Shown: in pieces, positions 11,626-22,279 of the stretch
How the letters are laid out: each line of letters begins with the position of its first letter
Numbering within the stretch: the first letter of the stretch is position 1
Source: Aplidium turbinatum
Taxonomy: Eukaryota > Chordata > Ascidiacea > Aplousobranchia > Polyclinidae
Direction: 5' to 3'
DNA: 64,000 nucleotides
NCBI GenBank assembly: GCA_918807975.1
Contig: OU964921.1
Span: forward strand, 12,991,498-13,055,497
The notes under the pieces: model-generated
Database searches by the model: none
What the model was told of the DNA's origin: nothing
Seen by the model: the letters and a program-made list of their open reading frames with translations, nothing else
Program-made: the position numbers and the translations under genes

Positions 11626-11944
11626 TCATTATATGTGTTTTTTTGTTTATTTTTTGATTTTGGTTAAATGACATCTACAGACTTGTATCTTACTCTTACT
11701 ACACATATAGCGATCTATGTTAATACCTTACCATGTACACCTTTCAAGTTTTTATCACTGACATGGTGGTAGGTTATGTCTTTTATTGCAGCTTGCACTG
11801 TCAATTTTGTCATAGGTAAGTTAATGAAGAAAGATATGATGCCAGATTTGTTAAACCGGATTTGTAACAAATCTTTGGTTTGGAATTTATAATCCTAAAA
11901 AACTTCATCAAACTTGTCTATTATTTTTAACTGATAAAACGCCT

Positions 11945-12430
11945 ATGGCTTGTTATTCTTGGTGCAAGTGTTACTCTGTGATAAGAAGCAATGGTACAAT
12001 TGGTAGGCTTCGTGTTACATTTTGTGAAGTATATAGTATGTTTGGTGTCAGACTTGTCCATGACTGTGACTTCCTAGTTACCACATTACAATTTCTAACT
12101 GAAAAATTGCATTGTTCTGCGGAATTGAAGGTATCAATAATGTTAAACAGTCAGCTGCTTCCACGAGCAAAATTGATAAAGGGTTATCAATGCAATAAAA
12201 ACATCACATCATTTAGGCCATTTATGAAACCAGGTAATACAAAAGCATGCAAATTAAGCAAGCCATACATAAAGAAAAGTGTGCCGTACAGCAGTCACAC
12301 ATACAGTATAGAAAATAAAAAAGTACACTATCAAAGTATCTGTAAAACGTATTGGTTAAAACTCAAACAGAACGTGGAAATAGTTTGCAAAAAAGCAGGT
12401 TCTGGCAAACACACTATGCCTGTAAGCTAG
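11945..12430 (+). CDS. Unrecognised 161-residue open reading frame, doubtful gene
   Basis: An open frame of 161 codons between the two convergent genes of the ISL2EU-like element. It has ten cysteines and a lysine-rich second half, but no motif I recognise, no membrane span and no signal peptide. It could be a downstream exon of the YqaJ gene, a passenger gene, or chance. A TGCAG followed by an open stretch and gtaag at 11790-11820 hints at small exons upstream, but I cannot tie them together. Confidence 0.2.
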   Translation: MACYSWCKCYSVIRSNGTIGRLRVTFCEVYSMFGVRLVHDCDFLVTTLQFLTEKLHCSAELKVSIMLNSQLLPRAKLIKGYQCNKNITSFRPFMKPGNTKACKLSKPYIKKSVPYSSHTYSIENKKVHYQSICKTYWLKLKQNVEIVCKKAGSGKHTMPVS

Positions 12431-12464
12431 AATAAAGCTAAGTAAGCTAGAATAAAATAAGTAA

Positions 12465-12535
12465 ATCAAATATAGTTATTACTATCTGAAGCCTTTACAA
12501 ATAACTATAACTATATAACTATATTTGATTTAATT
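12465..12535. repeat. Inverted repeat, about 16-bp arms
   Basis: aaatcaaatatagtta near 12465 and its complement taactatatttgattt near 12517 face each other across about 35 bases. Small AT-rich hairpin in the spacer between the convergent genes; could act in transcription ending or be a MITE scar. Confidence 0.45.
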
Positions 12536-12654
12536 CGCTCTGCTTTGCCTTTTTGCTTAGCATTGAGCACTTTTTGTGGTATTAATAGTTTTCATTGTTT
12601 TAGATACAAAGTATTAATAAAAAATCAACCAGGTTTGGTAACTACAAAAATTTA

Positions 12655-12705
12655 TTGGTAGAGATTTCGCCGCCGTAAAGGCGGCTTCATCAGTACTCTT
12701 ATTCA
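12655..12705 (-). ncRNA. Hammerhead-ribozyme-like core, incomplete
   Basis: On the minus strand the order is CTGATGA, a GCCGCC / GGCGGC hairpin with a short loop, then GAAA. This is the core layout of hammerhead ribozymes such as those in Penelope-like and other retroelements. One extra A stands next to the helix, and I could not find the pairing partner for stem III after GAAA, so it is at best a decayed or divergent ribozyme. Confidence 0.3.
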
Positions 12706-12771
12706 AATAGAATTCAAATACAAAGTATTGTTTAACTTTTTGTTGACACTGGTAGTGTATACTTTTTTCAA

Positions 12772-12811
12772 CAACAGACATAGCTAAGCACCTGTTGCTC
12801 AGCTATGTCTG
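12772..12811. repeat. Hairpin, 17-bp arms with one mismatch
   Basis: acagacatagctaagca, a short loop, then tgctcagctatgtctgt. It lies just downstream of the THAP/DDE gene's last codons and within the ISL2EU-like element. Confidence 0.5.
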
Positions 12812-12963
12812 TAAGTAAGAACCTACAAGCACTATGCTTGGTAATCAATACGAAAGGAATGCAATACTGACAGTTATTCTACAACACTTAAACGCAAACA
12901 CTTTCAATGGATGGAGGCACACACAGAATTACACAGGCAAGTAATAAACAATAAAACCAGAGG

Positions 12964-14547
12964 TTACTGGAAATCCAATGAGTCCTTCACTTCTTGGATC
13001 AAGGGATATTGCAAATTTACAATAGCAGCACACAGCTTAACTACAATGTCAGCATAACATCTAAGATGGGCTGGTATGAACTTCAAAATTTTAAATTCTT
13101 TGATACGAGCATTTTTTCGTTCAACATGAATGCGGCATCTAGCAATACACTTTGTAATTTTAATTTCACTTTCTGTTAGCTTGCCATGTTTGAGAAATGG
13201 AGGAATATTAACAGATACTCCATCAGGTAGCCTACAATGTTTTGGATTAAAAAACCTTTGTCAGCCAGTATTAAATCACCTGCAACAAAATGATGAAGGA
13301 TCCCACATTTTTGCACCACTGCTTTATCTGAAGTTGACCCAGGATACAAATCACTGACATAGGTGATTACGGCATTTGGTGCTACACCTAACAACACCTT
13401 AAAGGAATTCATGCCCCTGTAATTAGAATATGTCAGCTTCTGATCAGACATTAACGCAGGACTGGCAATTTCAATGTCAGTGCAGTCAATCACCATTTTG
13501 CAGTTTCCAAAAATAAAATGAAGGCACCTGAAAGAGAAGTTTTATTTTTCATCCTTGATGGCACTGTGGCCATGACATCTTTATACAACAATTTATATAA
13601 AACATGAATAAAGGTTAAAGTGATGTTGGTAATTGTTGCGCTACTGCAATTAAATAGTTCGCTCAAATGTAAGTTGGTATAGTTTTGTCTTAATTTCATT
13701 AAAGTAATAAAAATTTGATCTTCTATAGATATAGACACAACCTTCCATCCACTGAAATACACAATCGAACATTCAAAACGTTTTACATATTGCACCACAA
13801 TATCAAAAACTTCTCTTGTTGGCAGACCTGTCTCTATGCATAACACTTTCTGTGAAAGATTCTTAACAGTGAAGTGAAATTTGCTGTATTCAAGATTTTT
13901 CTTAGCCTCTTTTAATTCTTTTGACAGCTGTTCATTTTCGATCTGTAAAACGATACTTGCACTGCTTGATCCTATTTGAGGGGAAACATTTTCACTGGAT
14001 TCTACAAGAAAAAATAATCTTAAGTAGCATAACATGTTGAAGTGTAAAATCAAGAAAAAAAAAAAAAAATGGTAGGGTACCGTATACTAAAAATGACATT
14101 AGGTTACCCAGCCTTGTATCACGACATTTAATAAACCTTGTTCATAATTTCTTTCACTAGCTTATTTTGCTTGTCACATACATAAAAAAACAGAACAGTC
14201 TAACCTAGATGGTAATGCCTACCTGGAACAACATTGTCTGGGTCCAAGGTGATGTTAGAGGGTGCTGCTTGTGCTTCTTCTACTAATCTAATCTTCTTAC
14301 TAGGGTTTATTTCTAAAGAAAACAACTTGTTCTTATTCCTTTCAAAAATTTCAGGCCCATTTTTCCGATCACTGTCACGAAAATGGCAACTACACACCCT
14401 AGAAGAAGTGGTAGGCTCTTTGTCCTTGCGCCTTATCAGTTGCACCCAGCGTTTTTTCTCCTTTTCGTTGCTTGAAAAACGAAAAAATGTGTTGCAGTTA
14501 TCCCTTTGGGATTGATGATTGCAATCAGGCACAAAACATTGAACCAT
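12964..14547 (-). pseudogene. THAP-domain DDE transposase gene of the ISL2EU-like element
   Basis: Exon 1 (14547-14223) starts MVQCFVPDCNH and carries a THAP zinc finger (C..C then SSRVCSCHF). Donor gtaggc and acceptor cttgtag join it in frame to exon 2 at 14001. Exon 2 has a coiled-coil-like stretch (about 13870-13960), a helix-turn-helix region (LSELFNCSSATITNI), then the DDE_4 nuclease: VIDCTDIEI, DLILADKGF and RIHVERKNARIKEF, so all three acidic residues are present. The protein ends VKDSLDFQ at 12967. Two breaks separate the parts: one near 13540 before the first catalytic motif, and one at the TAGCCTA word 13228-13234, where removing 5 bases gives NIVPDGVSVNIPPF as in relatives. Otherwise well preserved. 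Faces the YqaJ gene. Confidence 0.78.
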
Positions 14548-14672
14548 ACTTCTGTTAACGACGATAGCAAACGAAAGAAGATCAGCCGGTATACTGCTGC
14601 AATGGCAGATAAAAGTTGTTTGGAACCAAGATGGCGGCGTTGCTACGTGATGACGTCATACTTACGCGCTCT

Positions 14673-15140
14673 GATCTACGTATTATTCAAAACCTTTACG
14701 TTGATCAAATTGCAGCAATAAAGCTCAATCACAACATCAGCGATTGGATATCAATCAAGAGAGGCGTTAGACAAGGATGCGTGCTCTCTCCAAGCCTTTT
14801 TTCATCATACAGTGAGGTCATCCTCCGATGTCTTGAAGATGAAGCTGGCGTAAATATTGGGGAAACTAACTTGAATAATCTGAGGTATGCTAATGACACT
14901 GTCTTGGTGCCTGATTCGGAAGAAAAACTACAAAATTTGTTAACCAAAGTAAATGAAAGAAGTAAAGAATTTGTTAACAGTCTGATTAACAGTCTCGACG
15001 CGGACATTGACAAGCTCAGTGAAATATGCAAATCTGTGAAGCATTGGGTATATTTTCTGAAAGTTTTTATTCCACCAAAACGACAGTACATCTTCAGGTG
15101 TCATAGATTTTGGGAATTTTGTAGTTATTGCTGTTAACAG
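14673..15140 (+). mobile_element. RTE-type LINE, third piece (reverse transcriptase, palm and after)
   Basis: Resumes right after the ISL2EU-like element with DLRIIQNLYVDQIAAIKL, NISDWISIKRGVRQGCVL and NNLRYANDTVLV. These are the standard RTE/BovB blocks; the catalytic YADD is changed to YAND, so the enzyme would be dead. The match fades after about 15000. Open reading frame of 14616-15137 begins inside the transposon terminus, so its apparent start is meaningless. Confidence 0.8.
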
Positions 15141-15800
15141 CTTAACTCACTGGCATCAATGTGCCTGCTTGATTGTACCAACCTATTGCAAAAATTGCAA
15201 CAAGCTCTTACGACGACTTTGCAAATGCAACTCCGTATTTCCAGAAGAGCTCATCAAACTTGTGGTTTTAATGCATCAAAGCGACTTTCTCGTTTATTAT
15301 CTTGTAAAGTTTAGGCCTGCAGTTCGTACGACAGTATTCAATACACATAGATATCTTTATTAAAACAAAAAAAAACTTTCAAAACGTTTAATAAACTATA
15401 AGAACCCGTAAAAGCTGCGCCACAGGCGACTACCAACTTCGCCTATAATGGACGCGCCGTCCCAGCAATACTGCACTTATAGTCCTATATGAAATCGCTT
15501 AGGTTAATTCAGATCAGTTACTTTTGTTGTTATCGTCAAAAACAAAACAAACACCGTAGACTACACGAAAATTATCACAGAGATAAAAACACGAACGTTA
15601 AGATATGATATGAGAAGGACTTATTGCTATTCACTTTCAGCGTGAACCCTGATGAGGCTCTGGCTCACCTGCAGCTAATTGAGCTTCACTGGGACGCCGA
15701 GTGCCGAAGTCGACAACAACATTTTTTCCTTGTACTTTTTTACTAACAAAAAAGAATTCACAAATGCAGACGTTTTGTAAAGAAAACGTTGAGCTTGTTC
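15141..15800. other. Intronic stretch without recognisable element
   Basis: No gene or clear repeat. A short frame at 15169-15363 has no recognisable content. Confidence 0.4.
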
Positions 15801-15965
15801 GGCTCAATAGCTCAGTTGGTTAGCGCGTGATTTCTGGAATGAAGAAGCTTCAAGATCAAGTGGGCGCTGGTTCGAATCTCGGGGTGTGCGCTTGAGCAAC
15901 GCATTTCAGGACTGCTCTCCATTCAGCGGCACCTAATGGATGGAATAATTCCCCAGCAACAACAC
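15801..15965 (+). repeat. tRNA-headed SINE, copy 1
   Basis: The head has RNA polymerase III box A (tagctcagttggttagcgcg) and box B (ggttcgaatctc), with about 45 bases between them in place of a normal anticodon arm. A non-tRNA body follows: gagcaacgca, ctgctctccattcagcggca, ctaatggatgg, ending ccccagcaacaa. A second copy lies at 63838-64000 with the same body, so this is a family and not a tRNA gene. It abuts the truncated hAT at 15966. Confidence 0.8.
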
Positions 15966-16539
15966 TTCAACAATCGGAAACTTCACTTTGTCGATCTCGG
16001 TAACCGGTCCTGCGTCAAAAGCCTCTACAAGTAGGCTATGCGAAACTACCAGGAATAACTTATCAAGGCTTTGCCAGTCCGAAGATAAAGATTCAAAACC
16101 AAACCAAACATATTTGTGTGAGCAGACGTTTTCTGTAATGAACTTAAACAAGAACCGCTTGAGATCAAAACTGAGCGACTCCTGCATGCGTGATGAATTA
16201 TGCTTGCTTACCACAAACCTCGAACCAAATTTGACCTAGGTGATGGGTATTGAAATCAAAACGTCATTTCGTCCTTCACATCAATACAGCTATATTTTAT
16301 GAAATTTCTGGATGTTTCAATATATATTGGAAAAGCAGATAACTTATCACACCCCTTGATATGTAACTTATATAACAAATTGCGTAAACCTGCATATTGC
16401 TTTGTTGTATAAAAATGACATTAAATAACACAATGTTACCATATAGCCTGATGCACCTTTCTTCGAGCAAAACAAGATTTTTCGAGGATTTACGCATTAT
16501 CATGTTTGGCCCCCCTGGAAAAAAGTTTGGAAACCCCTG
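15966..16539 (+). mobile_element. hAT 3' part (ZBED-like), 5' truncated
   Basis: 15988-16239 encodes the hAT C-terminal dimerisation region: TYLCEQTFSVMNLNKNRL, then RSKLSDS. The right terminus at 16539, read inward on the other strand, is CAGGGGTTTCCAAAC followed by a C/G-rich run. The left half and its terminus are missing; the sequence begins at the end of the SINE. Decayed. Confidence 0.65.
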
Positions 16540-16691
16540 CCATAGATAGATGCATGACAAACAACAACTAATTGGGTTATTTTGTTAGTTTGTGGTATTG
16601 TTTCTTGAATAATGTCATTTAATCCCATTTTTCTTTTCTTTTTTCTTCAATTTCGAGTTTGCAGTTTTGTTGTTAATAAATGATATTTTAG

Positions 16692-16904
16692 ATCATCAGT
16701 CCTCCAAAAGAATATTATCCTGACTGGAATGTAGCAATCACAAATACCCTGGGAGATTCTTTGGAGCGAGTAAAGTGGAGATCAAAGGAAAACTTGGACG
16801 CTGTGTTTATTATGATGTACATCTATCAATTGTCAACAAAATATTACCTAATGTTGGAAGATGATGTAAAGAGTGATGTTGGTTACGATGAGGTGATGGA
16901 ACAA
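16692..16904 (+). CDS. MGAT4: GT54 (MGAT4-like) glycosyltransferase, exon B with the EDD motif
   Basis: Exon of 71 codons, acceptor atattttag, donor gtgagt, phase 0 at both ends. It carries the clearest family signatures in the window: IISPPKEYYPDW, then RVKWRSKENLDAVFIMMY, then YYLMLEDDV. In MGAT4 enzymes the matching stretches are SPP.SYYPD, RVRWRTKQNLD..F.MMY and YY.QLEDDI; the acidic EDD is the DXD-like motif that binds UDP-GlcNAc through a metal ion. All of these residues are kept and the frame is open, which argues for a working gene. It joins exon A (4282) and exon C (40819) without shifting frame. The paralogue (4A/4B-like or 4C-like) cannot be decided from this part. Confidence 0.9.
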
Positions 16905-17910
16905 GTGAGTAAAAGCCATGAAAATAATAAGTTTGATGTGTTTAAATAATTCGTTCTTTTGTTCAAACTATGTAACCACATCACGCGTTGCCGTGTGAGC
17001 ACCATTGCTTTTCCCCAGAAATTCACTGGCGAGTCCCTATGTTATAGTGACCATGCTTAAAATTTTTTGTGATAGAGTCGCTTCATGGGTCTGTTCAGAA
17101 ATAGGGTGTAAAAGCATTACAATTGGAGAGCAATCTCTTTCAATGTAAAAGAAAAAAATTCGCTTTTATTGCACTGGCCAACAGAAAAATGTTTCAAAGG
17201 TGCGGGATGTGAGAGGTGTTATAACATATTTTGAGGCCTCTGATTCCAAAGATGCACTTGTTTTCTCGAATTGGCACTAGTCTTTGAGGTACAGCGAATA
17301 ATTTTCGTAGTAGCGAATTGCAAGTTTCCATAGACTAAACGTTGTCTCATTCATTCCATGAACTCACAACAACAAGCCCATAGTTACATGTATTTGTGTC
17401 ACCAAACCTTAAACAGCAGACCATCTTCTTGTGGGCCCACTAGCTCATCGCTCAGTGCAGTAAGTATGGGACCTTTCAGTATAGGCTACCACTCCGTCGC
17501 AAAGGAATGTGTCAATCTAAGGTACATCAATTAAATTTAGAAGACTCCATATTGGAAGAGCTGTCTTCTTAAACGGTTTTCACGTACTTTTTTAGTTTAC
17601 TAAAAGTCCTTTCACTACCGACTTGTGTAACCAAAAGAGTAAAGCTTAGCCTAACTTGTATGCCTGGTACAGGGATGGCCTGGTAGGAAATAGCTAATAA
17701 GAGAATAACTTATGCAAGCTACATCTAGGCCCAAGCCTACACATGTTCAAAAATTTGACCGATCCACATTTAAAAATTCAACTGACCTACAGAGAAAGTT
17801 CCCGAACTCCTGGTAAGCCATACCGTCCCTTCTTCTTCGTGTGAGCCTCTGGGGCCGAGGGTCTATCCTTTTACCACCCCAGATTCACGATGTTCCCGGA
17901 CTACAATGGA
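16905..17910. other. Start of GT54 intron 2, nothing recognised
   Basis: Non-coding. The 90 bases before 17910, together with 22280-22380, form a moderately GC-rich tract (gagcctctggggccgagg; aggtggcttgaagatgg) that looks like one older repeat split by the element at 17911, but I cannot name it. Confidence 0.35.
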
Positions 17911-20900
17911 CAGGGGCGTTGACAGGGGGGTCTAGGTGGTACTTTTGGACCCGGGCCCGGAATATTTGAGGGGCCCGGATTTTAAAAATTCCCCGCAACT
18001 TCAAACATAATCAAGATCTTAATATAATCAGATCTGAAGGAATTGCCATCAGAGGTTAAAACTGCTATTTTAGCCGTCAGATGGTAAAGTACCGGGCCCC
18101 CTTCTGGGTACTGGGCCCACCATCTCAGGGGGCCTATTAGTAATAGACTTTTGCGTGTCAGTGACAACATGTTTTTTAGCTGCTAAAGTTTACTGTGTGT
18201 ACTTCCATTGAGAAGATAATTTAGGTCCGGTACCAATGAGATGCTGGGCCTGGGCCCTTATATCAAAATATCTCTAAAATCACCACATTATCTTGGTCGT
18301 TATATTGTGATAGAATTTCAGGGGGCCCACAGGTAATTGACTTTTGCGTTTCAGTAACAATCTGTTTTTTAGCTGTTAAAGTTTACTGCGTGTAGCCTAC
18401 TTGTTCATTGACAAGATAATTTAGGCCCGGTACCGGTACCAATGAGATGCTGGGCCCTTATACCAAAACATCTCTAAAAACCACATTATCTTAAGTTAAA
18501 ATGTGACAACATTAGTAAAATTACCTGCATTTGAAATAAAACAGGTTGGTTGCAATTGAATACTTGAAATCAAGACAGGCCCAATTCCTACAAAGGTGTG
18601 TTTAAGATAAATGTGTTTTAATTATTTTGGTTGTTTATATTTTCGTATTTTGTGGTAAAACTTTGGAATTGGCAACTGTTGAACTGAAACCGCTTTATAC
18701 ACTGGTAGTGGTAGGGTCACCATACTTTGTGTACTACTGTTATAGGTTAAACCACGAAGTAGACAGCTTATTTTAAAATGATTGTCATAAATGGGCAAAT
18801 TATATAAGACATTTGCATAACTTAATTGCAATGCCTTGTCTAAATTTTGCAAAAGCATAGATTGAAACCTTTCTTTAGCATAAGGTGAAAGCGTTCATGT
18901 TTTGTAGGTTAGCTTCTCGTTAGCATAAACTTTAAGAGTCAGGTACGATTGATTTTGAAGTCTGCCAATAAGTAAACAAGACACATGAAATACTTTTTGT
19001 AATACTGGACTAGCTTAAAGTATGGTTGGTCTATTGATATCCCATTTAACAATAAAATATTTTTTCTACATCTACCGGTATAACTTGCAAGGTAAAAGTA
19101 TTTTTTGAAGTGTCAGAAGCTGCATTAAGGCTGTTGCACTTTTAGCTTAACGTTTTGGTTTTACAGGGTGTTTAGTTTTCTTAAGCTTTACTTCAAAGTG
19201 AATGTTACTGGTTTACAACCGGTAATCTAGTTCTAGAATGGTGTAACCTTGCTATGTACCAAGATTTCATTCAGCATTTCATAAAGAAGATGTCTTGTTT
19301 GAACTACCGACATTCTTGCTTTGAACATTTCAGATAAACAAAACTCTCAAAGAGGAATTCTTTGAAATGGCTGAACATGGAGGTTTGTCAGAACCTAGCA
19401 AACTTTGCTTTGCCGTTATTGCAATTGGAATACATTCGTTTACTATGATTAGCAATGGTGCAGACGTGCTGTAAAAGTTTTGCAGATGTTCCAAACAAGG
19501 GAATGTTTTTCTCCAAGGTCTTTGCATAGTTTTTTTTTTTCAAAAGTTATGTTGAGCCAAATGTTAAACCTTGAATGTACCAGAAACCATGAAGCATTTA
19601 ATGCCATCTTTACCCATGTCTTTAATTGCTGTGGTAAGAACCAGATAAAGTGATCAGCAGGCCACAAGCTTAAGAACGACCACCAAAAGTAAGACAAACA
19701 ATTCAAAAACTGACCTCAAAGTCAAAGGTCAGCAAGTAATAAGCGAACATTGAGTAGTGTAATAGGTATATAATCAATTAACCTGCCTTTAACTGTAGGC
19801 CATAAAAATGTTTGTCTTATTTGTAGCCTATTCAATTTGTGCAGTCATATTTTGTTTATTGCTAAAAAATTGTGAACAGTAAACAAAATAGCATTTCTCA
19901 TAGATTAATTAGCATTTCATTTTTAGCATTTACAATCCCGCAATTATAAATATCCCTGACTTTACAGAGGTAGCTATCAGCAAGTGTAACCAGCATATTA
20001 CATTTAGATACCAGTATAATAAGTATTTTATGACAGTTGCCAGTATTTTGTTTGTGATTTCAAATCGTTGCTGCTTTATGTTTCATTTCTTTCATTCCAA
20101 GCAAAGATGAAGCTATAACTTGATAGACCTGTGTTTACTATTAGTTATATTTCTGCTGTGTTCTGTACACTGCTGGGTTGATGATTGTTTATGAAGTTAT
20201 AAAAGTTTAACTAGGTAGTAGTTAGCCGGTATTGCGCAGTAAGCATTATAACATTTCATTAAGCACCAGTAACCTATGAAGGCTTTCTGAGTACTGCAAA
20301 GTTGTCAGTGAGTGATGAAGCTGTTAGACCTTACCTAGAAACCTATTAACTAGTGTTACACTGTAAATATTGCTCCGTTTTGTTAAAGATCATAGTAATT
20401 TTCTTATGTATGCTGTGATTCCTGTGAAGTAGTTGCAACATGTGATAAAGTTATTACACTTCATCTACATAAGTCAGCACTTATGCACCATTTCAATAAC
20501 AACTGTTTTTAGCATGACCAATGGTGTTTGCATATGAAAAAATAATTACATGTAGAAAAGTTAATTCAACAGTTAGATTACAGCAACTGCTGCTCATAAT
20601 AATTGTGCTTCTTAAATTCAACAACCACAATGTTCCAAAAATAAAGCAATTAATAAAAAAAATGTTTTAGTGAAATATAGCATGATTAACAACAGGTTTC
20701 TAATAATAATGTATCTTGTGTGAGTAGGCCTAGTTAATAAACCATGTACGCCATTCTGTGCTGTTATGGATTAACACTGTTCTGTTGTGAATTGAAAGTA
20801 TATCACTAGATTGGTAAACTATTGTTTTTATCGTACTTAAGTTCCTGATTATGCACATTTGAGTACACTTGAGTTTTCATGTTAGCATTTTGATTGGGTA

Positions 20901-22271
20901 CTTGTTAGCTTTTTGAAAGTATTGTATAGGTGAGTGGTTTAATCAATCAATCACTGGTTTATTTTTTTTCACAAAATATCACATCAAATGCACTGGTACA
21001 TTACATAAAAGTGAGATAGGAAAGAAGCGAAAGACCTTATGAGGTCACCAAGTCAGCCTCCACCTCGGCGATCCTATAAGGCAAAACATAATTACCACTT
21101 GGTGAAAGTGTTAAAATGTTGTTTGTTAAAGCATTTGTGAATTCACTTTTTTTTGCACTTCTAAACTGTTTTGCTATGTTATGGCTATACATTTAAAAAT
21201 AATAGGTTAGTGAAATTTCAAATGCCAATTGTAATTTTTGGAAAAAATTGCTTCTAAATGTTGGTAACCAGTTTAAAATTCTCATAATTTTGTCAAGTCT
21301 TGTCCGATGTAAAAAATTGTATGAACTCAATGTGATAAGCATGTCAGATTTTGATACCAGCTTCTACTGTGTGATATAAGATCTGGGTTGAATGACCCAT
21401 ACGCTTCATGACCGTTGCCAGTATGTTTAGAAATCGTTAACACTTTTGGCTTTCATAGCAAGCAAAGGTGTAGCTATGACTTGATAGACCTGTGTTTGCT
21501 CTTATTTACATTTGTATTGTTTTCTCAACTGGTGAGAAAGTCTAGTGAAGTGAACCACCTTTCCATATCAGTGCAGTTAACATACACACTACATTATCAT
21601 AAGTCTGCTTGCCAATAAGGGGCTCAAAATTATTTTGGCCCCGGGGGCCCACGAAGGGCTTAACACAGCACTTTACTTCGGCTTTCTGGTGGTCAAATAG
21701 CCACTTCAGCCACCAAACAGGAAAGTAAGAATTTAGTTTAGTCTAGTATAGTGATTTCCCTAACCATGAATATTACCCGAAACACGAATTTCAACATAAA
21801 CAGGTTAATATTTGTTTAAACTCAAACTGAGATGGCACAGGTAAGAAGATTGCTATCCCTGTTTCTGCACTAAAAATTGCATTGCACTGCACTAAAAACT
21901 GCACAAAACCGCTTTTCAGATTGCAGCAATCAGCAAATGTTTGATCGAGGCCCAAACACCTTTCCCAAATCAAATTGAAAACTTTCTGACTGTCTGCACT
22001 ACCTTTGCTGTAAATTCTCTTTTGGTGAGCCTAGAATACTCTAGCGCCATGTGACAAATAAAAGTTCAAAAAAGCAGCCGCTAGATAGAGATAGTAAGTT
22101 TTGCGGTTCAAGAAATTTTAAGATTGCGCAAGATTTGTTAAATGACCATGCTTAAACGACATCAATAAAAGTTTGTAAACAACCTTTATTTTCATAACAT
22201 AGTCGATGAAGGCCGAAGGGGGCCCGAAAATAAATTGGTACCGGGCCCGAGAAATCCTGTCAACGGCCCTG
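17911..22271. mobile_element. 4.4-kb hAT-type element, perfect 8-bp target duplication, no transposase seen
   Basis: Perfect duplications acaatgga at 17903-17910 and 22272-22279. Ends are inverted: caggggcgttgacagg and, from the right, cagggccgttgacagg. Both ends carry many gggcccgg words, and two similar blocks (17940-18240 and 18240-18480) share tgctgggccc and tttaggtccggtacc. The interior is AT-rich and has no transposase I recognise. A ~100-bp segment occurs twice inside (20031-20140 and 21409-21500, sharing acttgatagacctgtgttt). Large and non-autonomous as far as I can see. Confidence 0.75.
20940..21075 (-). mobile_element. 3' end of a LINE, truncated
   Basis: On the minus strand a GC-rich stretch (cgccgaggtggaggctgact) leads into an AT-rich tail with aataaa and then tgattgattgatt, the usual form of a 5'-truncated LINE ending in a short tandem tail. 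It sits inside the hAT-type element. Confidence 0.4.
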
Positions 22272-22279
22272 ACAATGGA

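Larger units (their letters stand above)
8478..14672. mobile_element. ISL2EU-like DNA transposon, two convergent genes, inserted in the LINE
   Basis: The two ends are inverted copies: gtgacgtcac, tagcaacgcg and ttggttccaaac from 8490 inward recur on the other strand from 14672 inward as atgacgtcat, tagcaacgcc and ttggttccaaac. The outermost bases are about agagcg. Between them are a SWIM/YqaJ exonuclease gene (+) and a THAP/DDE transposase gene (-), facing each other. ISL2EU (IS4EU) elements are known to pair such a transposase with a YqaJ-type nuclease. Outside the ends, the LINE reading frame continues (GAGATGCAA at 8476, then GATCTACGT at 14673), which confirms the boundaries. A hAT has since split the first gene. 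I could not see the 2-bp target duplication clearly. Confidence 0.78.

Noticed and set aside
12655-12705. A complete, active hammerhead ribozyme
   Set aside because: Stem III could not be found and a base is out of place next to stem II; kept only as a weak candidate.
15801-15900. A working tRNA gene
   Set aside because: Boxes A and B are present but the stems do not close and a shared body follows in a second copy, so it is a SINE.
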